42,740 nucleotides of DNA from Pedosphaera sp. (GCA_028293325.1 JAQGPA010000044.1:1-42740); one strand, 5' to 3'; counted from the stretch's first letter, positions 1 through 9,704 are shown. Program-made: numbers and translations. Notes: generated from the sequence alone by a model not told the origin.

Positions 1-293
1 CGAGTCCTACCTTTGGAGCCATTCTTCAAGTTGTTGAAGTCCAACAACGAATTCTTCACCGGTAGCCCGTTTGGTGGCAAGTGCCAGTAGAAGTGCCAGT
101 AAAACGCATGTGCGGGTCACTAGTGACCCACAATACGTGCTGAGTCCGACACTCCTCCTTTCTGGTTTCGGTTGGTGCCGGCGATTGCGCCTGAGCGGAT
201 GAGGACGATGGTTGAGGTAGGGACAGCGTGGCCTAAAGAACCCAGATAAAGTGGACAGGAAAGACTTCCCTAATCAAATATATATAACACGGA
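1..293. other. Left edge, no confident gene
   Basis: No gene can be supported here. A reading frame on the minus strand is open from roughly position 200 and ends in a stop at 7-9, with a hydrophobic Leu/Ala run followed by a short acidic tail. It has no recognised family and could be a shadow. A perfect 16-base palindrome lies at 114-129. The region probably belongs to the same debris zone as the transposase and GH92 fragments that follow. Confidence 0.5.
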
Positions 294-620
294 TTGGCTT
301 GTCATTGCAGCCGGAGATACCGGCAGCGCCCGATTTGGATGCTGCTGGACGAGGATCCCAGCCACACGGCCAAGGTCAATCGGCGGCTCACCAGGCAGTT
401 GAACATCCAGCTGATCTGGTTGCCTAAACAATGCCCGGAACTAAACCCTATGGACCAACTCTGGAAGAAAGTGAAGAAGGAGATGGCCGCCAACCGGCAA
501 TTCCGAACCATCGACGAAGGCGCGGACCACGCCGAAAACTGGATCCAAAGCCTGAGCCGGTGGCAGGTCTTCCAAAAGACGGGGATGTTTTCCGAGCGCT
601 ATTGGCTGCGGGTCAGGTGA
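294..620 (+). pseudogene. IS630-family transposase, C-terminal fragment
   Basis: This is the last part of an IS630/Tc1-mariner type (DDE_3) transposase, which would cut and rejoin DNA at insertion sequence ends. The visible signature is LDEDPSHTAK (second catalytic Asp region), followed by WLPKQCPELNPMDQLW, the conserved block around the third acidic residue; that residue is Asp here rather than the more usual Glu. About 95 residues match. The N-terminal HTH and the first catalytic Asp are missing, since full-length members have about 340 residues. Upstream sequence shows no continuation in any frame, so the copy is dead. It lies next to a GH92 fragment, consistent with insertion-driven decay. 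The first dozen codons are probably not part of the original gene. The family call is firm; the exact limits are not. Confidence 0.8.
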
Positions 621-664
621 GAGAAAGTGTCAAATTATTTTTGTATACCTACTTAGGAAACTTC

Positions 665-945
665 ATGGTCATGCCGACGCTCGGTCCGCTCAAGACGTGG
701 TGGGGCGAAACCGACAATCCCGGCACAGGTTATTCATCACCTTACAGCCATGACACGGAATTGGTGCAGGCCGGTTACTATGCCGTCACGCTCAGCGACA
801 CAAAACCCGCGCTGAACTGACCATCGCACCGCACAGTGAAATCCTTCGCTTCACTTTCACGGAAAATCCGGCGTCGCAAATTCAAATAGACCTCTCTCGT
901 CGCTTTGGAGGCGGTCTAAGGCAAACGTTTTCGCCTGCCGTTTAA
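665..945 (+). pseudogene. GH92 alpha-mannosidase fragment, frameshifted
   Basis: Family GH92 enzymes are secreted, calcium-dependent exo-alpha-mannosidases. This stretch encodes part of the N-terminal beta-sandwich domain: VMPTLGPLKTWWGE, then GYSSPYSHDTELVQAGYYAV, the typical SHxxExxxPGYYxVxL block. The frame stops at 818-820. Reading resumes one base back (811 onward) with AELTIAPHSEILRFTF and IQIDLSRRFGGG, which continue the same domain, and ends at 943-945. The break is therefore a -1 frameshift inside an already truncated gene. There is no start codon, no signal peptide and no catalytic domain (full enzymes have about 700-800 residues). It sits between a transposase scrap and an intact GH3 gene. 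The family call rests on motif resemblance recalled from known members. Confidence 0.72.
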
Positions 946-1058
946 GAAAAAATTGCGGTGTGCCACCGTGAAGGGTGCCATTTTTATCTAATCCGCGCCG
1001 AAGCATCCACTATAACATGGATAGGCGAGATATCGTTATTTACTGTAATCTCCTGCAC

Positions 1059-4000
1059 ATGTCCTTATCTCGATTCAACCTAAAGCCAGCTTTGCTTGCT
1101 GGCATACTTCTGGCGGTCAGTAATTTTTATGGTATTACTGCTGAAATTGATTGTCATTGTGATGTTGAAAAACAGCCGGCTCTTTTGGCGGTGAACACTT
1201 CCGACCGTGCGGCCACCAGTGAATCTCTGTCGTATTCGGCGACCAAGCCTAAAAATGCAGATGGACCGATATATCTGAATCCCGATGTTCCAATTGAAAA
1301 GCGAATCGACGATCTTTTACCGCGCCTGACTTTAGAGGAGAAGGTGATCCAATTATCGGATAGCTGGGGGTCGCAGGGCATTCCGCGCTTGAAAATTCCA
1401 GCCTTGTTGAAAACCGAGGGGTTGCACAGCCAGTCATATTCATCCGGCGCGACGATTTTCCCCGCCCCAATTTCGATGTCCACAACGTTTGACCCAGAAT
1501 TGATTAATCAGGTTGGTCAGGCGATTGGGGTGGAGGCAAAAGCAGCAAATCTGCGCGCCAGTTGGTCTCCGGTTTTGGATGTTGCCCGGGATCCCCGTTG
1601 GGGAAGGGTCGAGGAGACGTATGGTGAAGACCCCTTTTTGGTGAGTCGCATGGGTGTGGCATGGATTAGTGGCTTTCAGAGTTTGGGGATGATTGCGGTG
1701 CCGAAACATTTTGCCGGCCACGGAGAACCGTTAGGCGGACGCGACAGTAACGATGTGGGACTTTCCGACCGCACCATGCGCGAGATACATCTGGTGCCGT
1801 TTCGCGCTGCGGTGGAAGAGGCGCACGCCGGAGGTGTCATGGCGGCTTACAGCACTTGGGATGGCGTGCCAGCCAATGCCTCGACGGATCTTTTGCAGAC
1901 AATCCTACGTGAAGAGTGGGGTTTTGACGGAATTGTCGTTTCTGACTGTGGAGGCCCGGAAAACTTTTTAAACAAGCAATCGGTGGTGGCTAATCTGGAG
2001 GAGAGCTGTAGGCTGGCGATTCTGGCAGGGGTTGACAGTGAATGCGGCGATGCTTTCAAGAAGGTTTTAGCCTCGACCGTGCGAAGCGGCAAGCTCCGTG
2101 AAAGCGATCTCGACCCTAATCTGCGCGCGATTTTGCGGGCAAAGTTCAAACTTGGTTTGTTTGAAAATCCAGGTCCACAGCAGATGGTATGGGACAAATT
2201 GCCAGCTTACGACACCTCTGAACACCGCGCTTTGGCCCGTGAAGTGGCGGTCGAAGGCACAGTGCTTCTGAAGAACGATGGTAATTTGCTGCCTTTGAGC
2301 AAGGACATCAAAACCATCGCGGTCATCGGGCCGAATGCCGACCAAGCCCAGATAGGGGATTATTCTCCAAAGCCGGTTGCCAACCAGTTGGTGACGGTGT
2401 TGCAGGGCGTAAAATCGCATGTCAGCCCGACAACCACGGTATTGTATGCCAAGGGCTGTGATATCCATTCAACCAACACTTCGGCGATAGCAGAAGCGGT
2501 TGAAGTGGCCAAACAGGCGGACGCGGTCATCTTGGTCGTGGGTGATCACAGTTATCCGGACCGGGAAAGGTCCACTACGGGCGAGAATGTTGACGGAGCG
2601 ACGCTGGAAATTCCCGGGGTGCAACGTGAGCTGATCCGGCAGGTTCAAGCGACAGGAAAACCGGTTGTGTTGGTGCTGGTAAACGGAAAGCCGTTCACGC
2701 TGGTGTGGGAAACTAAGGAAATTTCGGCAATTTTGGAGACTTGGTATCCGGGAGAAGAAGGTGGCAATGCCACAGCCAACCTCATTTTTGGCGACCGCAA
2801 TCCCTCGGGCCGACTGCCCATTACTTTTCCCCGCAACGCCGGTCAACTTCCCCTGTATTATAATTATTTGCCATCGGGCCGAAGCTACGACTATTTCGAC
2901 ATGCCGTTCCGGCCGCTATATCGCTTTGGTTACGGCTTGAGTTACACCAGCTTCAAATACCAAAACCTCACCACCAAAGTGAACGACAGTGGAACCGTAA
3001 CTATTTCGGCCGACGTGGAGAATACTGGAGTCCGCGACGGAGATGAAGTTGCCCAGCTTTATATCACGGATTTATTGACTTCGGTCGTCACCCCGGTGAT
3101 CGAACTAAAAGGAATTAAACGCATTTCACTCAAAAAGGGCGAAAAGAAAACGGTCACCTTCGAACTGACGCCATATCAATTGTCATTTCTAGATGCGGAT
3201 ATGCGGCGGGTGGTGGAACCCGCACGCATTCGGGTTCATGTTGGAGGTGTCAGCCCTCAGCCCCCGTCCGGAGGCGACGGTCACAAATCTAAAATTGGTT
3301 TCAATAACCCGGCTGAAGGGGTGACCGGTGAATTTGAGGTAACCAATACTTTTAAAGCCAATTTTGATGGTGGTCTGGCTATGCCGGCAAAAATTGCCAG
3401 CGGAAAGCCATTTCAAATATCTTTGACGGTCACCAATGAGGGCAACTTGTTGGATATTGCCAATATCAAACTCTATGGTGAGAATTTGTTGGGATCGCAT
3501 CGCTTTGAAATTGCTCCGAAAGAAACACGAATTTATAAATTTGACGTAACGCTGCGCAAGGCTGGCCAACAGACTCTCACAATCGTCCTTGGCCAGAAAG
3601 TTATCAGCCGTGTTGTCACGGTGTCGCAGTCACCGGCAAATCTTGTTTTGGAAAAGGTGCAGACACAAATTGACGTTGACGGCACCTTGCATTATACGGC
3701 GGATGCTAACAACACAGGCGGCGGAGTTTACATGAAAAACCTGGAGTTGCGTGTGGATGGCAAGGTGGTGGGCACGCAGGCGGTTGAAGTTGAATCAGGG
3801 GCGCATAAATTAATTCAAATGACCTTTGCTTTTCCGCACTCGGGCAGGTTTAAGGTCAAGATCGGCGATTCACCGGAAGTACAGATGATTGTTCCCGGGG
3901 GGGTGAGCCTAGATTTACAAAAGCCTCTGATTTACATTGATTTTGACAAGGCCACCACCGAGATGGAGAACGAGATCAATGGAGCGATCTTGCCGATTCA

Positions 4001-4895
4001 GGGAAGTCCCCGATTTGTGGCGGGACGAGGTGGAAAGGCTTTCCAGAGCGAAGATCAAAGCACATACATTAAAGCCGGTGGCGTGGATCTCTACCGTAAG
4101 TCATTTACGCTGGCTGCATGGGTGAATATCGAATCATTGGATGACGAACAAGCAATGTTCTTTGGCGGACAGGCACCCATGGGGGCGGACGTTGATACCA
4201 GCGGAACTGGATTAGCGGCTGGCGTTTTGCGCGGGAAACCCGTTTTATCATTCTGGAATCGTGATATAACCGGCAACAATACCATTGCCGTCGAGACTTG
4301 GGTTCACTTTGCCTATACATATGACGCGGATACTGAAATGGGAACAATATATATCAACGGAAAATTAGACAAAAGAACCCACCAGCAACCTTATGCGGGG
4401 CCGCTTGAAATGATCGGAGGTGCACCGCGTTTTAATCATGGGCGATATTTGTTAAGTAACGTTTTGGTTTCCCACGATTGTCTCACTCCATCCGCTATCG
4501 AAGATTTGGCCCACAAGGGAATAGAGGCATTGCGCGGCGGTCGCATCCTCACTGAATGGCGGACAATTTCCGGAGATGCGAAAGCGCTAGAGACTTGGGC
4601 GGAGGTTCCGCCGGGCAGCAGCATCAAAGTGACCGTCGAATTCATGGATAAATCCGGTAAACTGCATCCCTCAGAAAATTACAAAATCAAATCCGGATTT
4701 CACTCGCTGGACCTGACCGGGTTCAAGTCTGCGGCGCAGGCACGCTTGAACATCGAGCTTGTCCAGAACAAGTGGGGGGCTGTCCCCGTGATGCAGACCG
4801 CCATTCTAAAAGGCAAAACAGACGGTTTGCGCTGGTCTACGACCAAAGAATGGGAACGCGGAGACATATCAAATGGGCTAAGAATTGAGCGATGA
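1059..4895 (+). CDS. Secreted GH3 beta-glucosidase-type enzyme with LamG-like tail
   Basis: Predicted retaining exo-beta-glycosidase of family GH3 (BglX/beta-xylosidase-like), exported. The start at 1059 puts a signal peptide directly at the N-terminus (Arg/Lys, a Leu/Ala/Ile core, cleavage near ITA). ORF-extending ATGs at 975 and 1017 would bury it. Domains in order, by residue from 1059: TIM barrel about 70-370, with VEETYGEDPFLVSRM, the substrate-binding KHFAGHGE and nucleophile Asp296 in IVVSDCGG; alpha/beta sandwich about 390-620 (VEGTVLLKNDG, a TTGEN Glu as acid/base candidate); FnIII-like domain (DGDEVAQLYITD); a CARDB-like beta domain about 780-880; and a LamG/concanavalin-like domain about 985-1170 (SFTLAAWVNI, ETWVHFAYTYD, GTIYINGKLD). 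A frameshifted paralogue at 20325-22972 lacks the LamG part. Substrate (glucoside or xyloside) cannot be told from sequence. Confidence 0.93.
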   Translation: MSLSRFNLKPALLAGILLAVSNFYGITAEIDCHCDVEKQPALLAVNTSDRAATSESLSYSATKPKNADGPIYLNPDVPIEKRIDDLLPRLTLEEKVIQLSDSWGSQGIPRLKIPALLKTEGLHSQSYSSGATIFPAPISMSTTFDPELINQVGQAIGVEAKAANLRASWSPVLDVARDPRWGRVEETYGEDPFLVSRMGVAWISGFQSLGMIAVPKHFAGHGEPLGGRDSNDVGLSDRTMREIHLVPFRAAVEEAHAGGVMAAYSTWDGVPANASTDLLQTILREEWGFDGIVVSDCGGPENFLNKQSVVANLEESCRLAILAGVDSECGDAFKKVLASTVRSGKLRESDLDPNLRAILRAKFKLGLFENPGPQQMVWDKLPAYDTSEHRALAREVAVEGTVLLKNDGNLLPLSKDIKTIAVIGPNADQAQIGDYSPKPVANQLVTVLQGVKSHVSPTTTVLYAKGCDIHSTNTSAIAEAVEVAKQADAVILVVGDHSYPDRERSTTGENVDGATLEIPGVQRELIRQVQATGKPVVLVLVNGKPFTLVWETKEISAILETWYPGEEGGNATANLIFGDRNPSGRLPITFPRNAGQLPLYYNYLPSGRSYDYFDMPFRPLYRFGYGLSYTSFKYQNLTTKVNDSGTVTISADVENTGVRDGDEVAQLYITDLLTSVVTPVIELKGIKRISLKKGEKKTVTFELTPYQLSFLDADMRRVVEPARIRVHVGGVSPQPPSGGDGHKSKIGFNNPAEGVTGEFEVTNTFKANFDGGLAMPAKIASGKPFQISLTVTNEGNLLDIANIKLYGENLLGSHRFEIAPKETRIYKFDVTLRKAGQQTLTIVLGQKVISRVVTVSQSPANLVLEKVQTQIDVDGTLHYTADANNTGGGVYMKNLELRVDGKVVGTQAVEVESGAHKLIQMTFAFPHSGRFKVKIGDSPEVQMIVPGGVSLDLQKPLIYIDFDKATTEMENEINGAILPIQGSPRFVAGRGGKAFQSEDQSTYIKAGGVDLYRKSFTLAAWVNIESLDDEQAMFFGGQAPMGADVDTSGTGLAAGVLRGKPVLSFWNRDITGNNTIAVETWVHFAYTYDADTEMGTIYINGKLDKRTHQQPYAGPLEMIGGAPRFNHGRYLLSNVLVSHDCLTPSAIEDLAHKGIEALRGGRILTEWRTISGDAKALETWAEVPPGSSIKVTVEFMDKSGKLHPSENYKIKSGFHSLDLTGFKSAAQARLNIELVQNKWGAVPVMQTAILKGKTDGLRWSTTKEWERGDISNGLRIER

Positions 4896-4911
4896 GAAGC
4901 CCGGTGTATGA

Positions 4912-5679
4912 CTGAACAACGCCAGCGCGGTGGCATCGTCTGGAAAAGATGTATATCCCGCGTCAAAAACAGCGGTAGTTTATACGCTCACGACACCGAC
5001 CAATGCAGATTCCAGCCCGGCGCTTGAGGCTTCAGGGCATTCCTATGTCCAACTCAACGCGACGGGACAATCACTGACTTTAACAAATAATACAGCCACG
5101 ACCATTACCGCGCTGAACGTCCGATACTCGATTTCAGACGCACCGATCGGGGGAGGCATTACCAACACGTTAGACCTGTAAGTGGATGGGGTGTTCCGGC
5201 AGATGATTAACGTCAACTCAAAACAAACTTGGTGCTATCAAACTTCGGGTGGTGAAAAGGGATCAAGCAAAGACCCAACCTACGGCAAGTCGCATATTTT
5301 CTACGATGAGACGCATTTTTTTATCGCGGGCGCCAGTGTTGCCCCGGGAAGCAAAATCACATTCCAACTGGATTCAACTAATACAGCCGCCTTCTATTGG
5401 CTGGATGTGGTGGACTTGGAAAATCCTCCTGTGCCGTTAAGCCGGCCAACGAATTCCATTTCCATCACTGATGCCGGATACGGGGCGATGGCCGACAACC
5501 CAAATGTGGATAGCACTGCCGCCAATCAGAAGTGCTTTAATGATGCCAAGTTGACAGGCTGGATACTGAAGCAGTTTTGCGGTCACACTGTGGGGTCCAC
5601 GAAAAAGGGGATATTTCTGCGATTCGATTTAGTCTATTCTGTTAAAGATCCAACACAGCGCAACCCAAAACAAATATGA
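4912..5679 (+). pseudogene. Secreted beta-helix enzyme, N-terminal fragment with in-frame stop
   Basis: Two pieces in the same frame are separated by a TAA at 5179-5181 and together form one domain. The first ends NVRYSISDAPIGGGITNTLDL; the second begins at the next codon (GTG) with VDGVFRQMINVNSKQTW and continues IFYDETHFFIAG, YWLDVVDLENPPVPLSRP and SITDAGYGAMADNP. This resembles the CBM-like beta-sandwich found ahead of pectate-lyase-superfamily beta-helices (GH87 or GH55-like enzymes); the helix would begin at STAANQKCFNDAK, where GVDDTAAIQ is usual. After that the sequence diverges and stops, so the catalytic helix is gone. There is no signal peptide at the 5' end. Both ends and the middle are therefore damaged. 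The TGA end overlaps the next gene's ATG (ATGA). Enzyme class is a guess; domain type is more secure. Confidence 0.65.
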
Positions 5680-8600
5680 AATACAACGGTCATCAAATCC
5701 TCCGGACAAAGCTTCTGACATTATTCACAGCCGTATTCGCTGTAGTGAGCATTCTGTTCTACAGTGGCACAGTTCAGGCGCAATCATCCATTAGCAGCAT
5801 TTATCCGGATGGCAACTATCAGTTTGAGCCGTCTGGAGCACTGTCTTTCACCGCCAACTCCCCGGCAGGGATCACCAACGTCACCGTGCAGTTGACCGTT
5901 ACCAGTTTGTATTCAGGACAAAGTTTAATTAAAAACCTAACCGCCGTGAATGGTCTCACGATCACCGGGCCGACCACGGGTTTGAGTGTGAGCGCCGTAT
6001 TGAAAACCAATACACTTTATTCTGCTGTCATTCAGGTAAAAGATGCGAATGGTAGCGTGGCCAGCCGAACCGTTAGTTTTGACACCATCGCTCCTGCCTA
6101 TACTTGGGAGGCGGAAGATTATGATTATACCAATGGTCAGTTTTTTGCAAATCCGCAGACCAATGCCTATGCCGGTTATGGGGCTATTGATGGGACAGAT
6201 TGCCATAATCACAGCGGGGGCAATAATGGCTACCGTCCCAATCCTGCCAGTCCTGTTGCTGGCGGTCCGGGTGGTTTGGCGACGGAAAATTGTGGTGACA
6301 CGCCGCGCTTGGCGCATGTTGGCTATCAGGATTACGATGTAGGATGGAATGATAACGGCGACTGGGGAAATTATACCCGCAATTATCCTGCCGGCACCTA
6401 TTATGTTTATATGCGCGGTTCCTCAGGAAGCCAAAATCAACGAAATGCTGATCTGGCGGTGGCTGGCGGCACTGCCGCATTGACCGGCACGGGCACACTT
6501 GCCTTCAAGGTTCCCACCACCGCCAGCGGTCAAACGTATGCTTTGGGACCTTTGTTGGATGGCAATGGCAACTATGTCACTTTCACGTCTGATGGCTCGC
6601 CCAGCACTTTGAAGTTGTCGGTGGATCAAGGCGGGTATAATGCAAATTTCTATTTGTTGATGCCGACAAATATTGGCATCCTGCCGGTCAGCACGGTTAG
6701 CATCACCAATGTTTATCCAGATGGCACATATCAGTTCCAGGCAACCAACCTATTTTCCTTCAACGCCAGTTCGCCGGTAAGTATCAATCCGGCCAGCGAC
6801 GTTACAGTGATTTTGAGTGCCACCAACCTGGCCGGGGTTGGCTCCGTGTCGGTTCTGACCACGGCCAACGGCTTGACTGTGACGGGTAGCTCGACGAACA
6901 TAAACGTGACCACTCCGCTGGCCAGTAACATGGTTTATACGGTGCTCATGCAGGTAAGCGATGCAAATGGCAATCCGTTAAGTTACACCGTCAAATTTGA
7001 CACCATCGATCCCACCTTTTATACCTTTGAAGCGGTAGATTGGGACTATGTCAGCGGACAATTCATCAATAATCCGCAGATCAACGCCTATTCTGGGCAA
7101 GATGGGGTAAATGGCACTGATTTCTACGCACCGACTTCCCAGGGCAGTGCCGATTTAAATCGTATTGGATTATCCTCCGAGACCGCCCACGACACGCCTC
7201 GTTTGGGATGGTATTCCTTGGTCAACGGTTCCCTCGTGGCCAACACCAATCCGGCAACGTCAAACCCGTATATTACTGACGATGTGAACCCCGGTGGTGG
7301 TGCCTGGGCAAATTATACCCGGAATTATCCGGCTGGTACTTACAATATTTTTGTTCGTTGCGCCAATTCTGGGATTAACGGCACGGAGGCTGATTGTGGC
7401 AGCTTCTCCGTAGTGACCAGCGGGCAGGGCACCCCCAGCCAGACGACCTCAAAATTAGGCAGTTATTCAATGGTGAGCTCGGGAGGCTATCAAACATATA
7501 TCTGGCGGCCCGTGATGGATGCAGGTGGCAATCTCGCGCGGTTCCATGCGGATGGTTCGGCCATTACTTTACGATACTCATACGATGCGGCTGGTGCAAA
7601 CCAGGGCTTTTATATGCTTGTGCCGGTGGCTCCCGGTTCGACCTTCAAGCCATTCGTCAGCAATTTTGAACCGGATGGCAGTGCATTGTTCCAATATACA
7701 AATCAATTGTCCTTTACCGTCATTTCTTCAGTTGGAATGCCGTCATCCGGCATTCAGTTGAATGTTGATGGTGTGAATGTGACTGGATTTACCGTAAGCG
7801 GGACGACCACACTGTGGAATGTCAGTAACCCGGTCAGTGTGAACGGGTCTCACACGGCGATTGTCACGGTGACCGACAGTGTTGGCACCACCAGTTCCAC
7901 AAATCATTTTGATACTTTTGATCCAAATACCTATACCTTTGAATCGGAAGATTACAACTATGCCAGCGGCGGGGTTGGCGGGCAGTTCCTTAATAATCCG
8001 GTAACGGTGCCCGGCGCTTATAACGGATTATCTGGTATCGCAGATGTGGATGATCACTGGACTTCTCATAGTGGCTCCTATCGTCCGTCTTCGGGGGTTA
8101 ATGAAGGAGTGAATATTGAACAAAACAATACTGGAACCCCAGTCCGTCCGGCATTTGTCAATTATAATTATGACGTAGGAAACAATAATGGTGGCAACTG
8201 GACAGAGTACACCCGGAATTATCCGGCGGGCAATTTTAACATCTGGATGCGTGTGGGCGGTCCTGGTAATTCTCCGACGGCTGCGACTATATCTCTTGTC
8301 ACCAACGGTTGGGGCACCGTCAACCAACAACTCCAGACTATTGGCACATTAGCGGGTCCAAACGCCAGTGGATGGTCTACTTATGCTTGGGTACCCATAA
8401 TGTCTGGGGGTAAACTTGCCATATTCTCCTCAAATGGCGGCACCAATACGATTAGAGAGACTGTGGTCAATGGTGGCTACAATCAGGATTTCTTTGCCTT
8501 GGTTCCGGCGAATACCAACCTGCCAGCGATTTCCGGTCTCTATCCCAATGGTTCGCTTCAATTCCAGGCAACAAACAAATTGAGTTTTAACGCAATAGCG

Positions 8601-9620
8601 AGTAGTGGGGTTCAGACCAACACCATCGTTGTGACTCTGAATGGCGTAGCTTTGACCAATTTGGTCATCACCGGCTCATCAACCAACTGGAATGTCAGCT
8701 ATACTGGCTTGCAATTGAATACCTACTATACGGTCAGTATTGCGTTCCAAGACCTTAATGGCGCCCCATATAGCTCAACCTATAGCTTTGATACTTATTC
8801 AGCGGCTTATTATCAATGGGAGGCGGAAGATTGGGATTATACCAGCAACGGGATAAGCGGATTGTTTGTTGATAATCCGCAGGTTGACGCCTATCTCGGC
8901 ACGGAGAGCTTGGCGGGAGTGGATGTGGCCCAGACAATTATAGGCGTGACATACAACTATCGTCCTAATGATATCAACCTGGTTCCTGCAACGGACGTCA
9001 ATGGTCAGTCAAGACCTCAATTCACCGGAACAAACTCGGATTACCGGGTTAACTACTTCGGATATGGTTCGTGGTGCAATTATACACGGCACTATCCGGC
9101 AGGAACTTACTATGTTCTTGGAAGATTTACCGAAGGTCAGGCAGCCACGGTGGCTAATCTTGGAAAAGTAACCGCAGGATATGGCACGTCATCGCAGACG
9201 GTGGCCCAGCTGGGCACATTCTTCATTCCGCTGGGTAATTGGTCCGTTTGGGAGAGTGTCTATTTGACGGACAACAACACCAATCTAGTCACCGTCACGC
9301 TTGATGGCTCACAAACGACGTTGAGGTTCTCTGGAAACCCGGTGGCTGCCAATGATCCGACCATCAACGCGGACTACTTCATGCTCGTTCCGGTGACACC
9401 TTCTGGCATTACACTTACAGCGTCGGTCAGCGGCGGGAACATTCATATTTCATTCCCGACACAGACTGGATCACACTATCAGCTTCTATACAAACTCAAC
9501 CTGACGGATGCAAGCTGGATTCCTCTGGGCAGCCCCATAGCCGGAAACAATACAGTCCAGTCGGTTAACGACTCGCTCAGCGGAGGCAGCCACCGCTTCT
9601 ATCGTGTGCAGGTTCAATGA
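5676..9620 (+). CDS. Secreted protein with four tandem Ig-like plus CBM6/35-like repeats
   Basis: A 1314-residue exported protein with no recognisable catalytic domain. The signal peptide (about residues 1-36, hydrophobic core ending VQAQ) is followed by four copies of a unit of about 300 residues, starting near 38, 341, 657 and 949. Each opens with YPDG or EPDG and a Q-F box, runs through an Ig-like strand region ending in SFDT or FDT, then has a CBM6/35-like sandwich marked by EAEDYDY (or EAVDWDY, ESEDYNY, EAEDWDY) and YTRNYPAGTYYV. It ends with a 70-residue module (about 1243-1314; ISFPTQTGSHYQLLY, closing RFYRVQVQ) of the kind seen at the C-terminus of many large verrucomicrobial exoproteins. 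Likely role: surface or secreted glycan binding, inferred from the repeats and the enzyme neighbours. CBM family number is uncertain. It overlaps the upstream pseudogene by four bases. Confidence 0.85.
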   Translation: MKYNGHQILRTKLLTLFTAVFAVVSILFYSGTVQAQSSISSIYPDGNYQFEPSGALSFTANSPAGITNVTVQLTVTSLYSGQSLIKNLTAVNGLTITGPTTGLSVSAVLKTNTLYSAVIQVKDANGSVASRTVSFDTIAPAYTWEAEDYDYTNGQFFANPQTNAYAGYGAIDGTDCHNHSGGNNGYRPNPASPVAGGPGGLATENCGDTPRLAHVGYQDYDVGWNDNGDWGNYTRNYPAGTYYVYMRGSSGSQNQRNADLAVAGGTAALTGTGTLAFKVPTTASGQTYALGPLLDGNGNYVTFTSDGSPSTLKLSVDQGGYNANFYLLMPTNIGILPVSTVSITNVYPDGTYQFQATNLFSFNASSPVSINPASDVTVILSATNLAGVGSVSVLTTANGLTVTGSSTNINVTTPLASNMVYTVLMQVSDANGNPLSYTVKFDTIDPTFYTFEAVDWDYVSGQFINNPQINAYSGQDGVNGTDFYAPTSQGSADLNRIGLSSETAHDTPRLGWYSLVNGSLVANTNPATSNPYITDDVNPGGGAWANYTRNYPAGTYNIFVRCANSGINGTEADCGSFSVVTSGQGTPSQTTSKLGSYSMVSSGGYQTYIWRPVMDAGGNLARFHADGSAITLRYSYDAAGANQGFYMLVPVAPGSTFKPFVSNFEPDGSALFQYTNQLSFTVISSVGMPSSGIQLNVDGVNVTGFTVSGTTTLWNVSNPVSVNGSHTAIVTVTDSVGTTSSTNHFDTFDPNTYTFESEDYNYASGGVGGQFLNNPVTVPGAYNGLSGIADVDDHWTSHSGSYRPSSGVNEGVNIEQNNTGTPVRPAFVNYNYDVGNNNGGNWTEYTRNYPAGNFNIWMRVGGPGNSPTAATISLVTNGWGTVNQQLQTIGTLAGPNASGWSTYAWVPIMSGGKLAIFSSNGGTNTIRETVVNGGYNQDFFALVPANTNLPAISGLYPNGSLQFQATNKLSFNAIASSGVQTNTIVVTLNGVALTNLVITGSSTNWNVSYTGLQLNTYYTVSIAFQDLNGAPYSSTYSFDTYSAAYYQWEAEDWDYTSNGISGLFVDNPQVDAYLGTESLAGVDVAQTIIGVTYNYRPNDINLVPATDVNGQSRPQFTGTNSDYRVNYFGYGSWCNYTRHYPAGTYYVLGRFTEGQAATVANLGKVTAGYGTSSQTVAQLGTFFIPLGNWSVWESVYLTDNNTNLVTVTLDGSQTTLRFSGNPVAANDPTINADYFMLVPVTPSGITLTASVSGGNIHISFPTQTGSHYQLLYKLNLTDASWIPLGSPIAGNNTVQSVNDSLSGGSHRFYRVQVQ

Positions 9621-9645
9621 AGTTTAAACAAAAGTGACATATAAA

Positions 9646-9680
9646 CTTTCCAGCAGCCGGCGTTGCCGGCTGCTGGAAAG
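9646..9680 (+). terminator. Strong hairpin, probable intrinsic terminator
   Basis: A perfect 16-bp stem (9646-9661 with 9665-9680) has a 3-base loop, GC-rich at its top, 25 bases after the stop of the four-repeat protein. It is followed by TACTTTT, only a weak T tract, so termination is likely but not certain. It separates this gene from the pseudopilin gene that starts at 9705. Confidence 0.7.
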
Positions 9681-9704
9681 TACTTTTAAGGATGTGTATA
9701 TTGT

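Noticed and set aside
114..129. Perfect 16-base palindrome GGGTCACTAGTGACCC
   Set aside because: One perfect 16-base palindrome is roughly expected by chance in a window of this length, and no gene start lies beside it.
121..134. Shared 14-base sequence (13 identical) at 121-134 and 35684-35697, considered as a repeat bordering the region
   Set aside because: Matches of this length arise many times by chance in 42 kb, and the flanks do not align.
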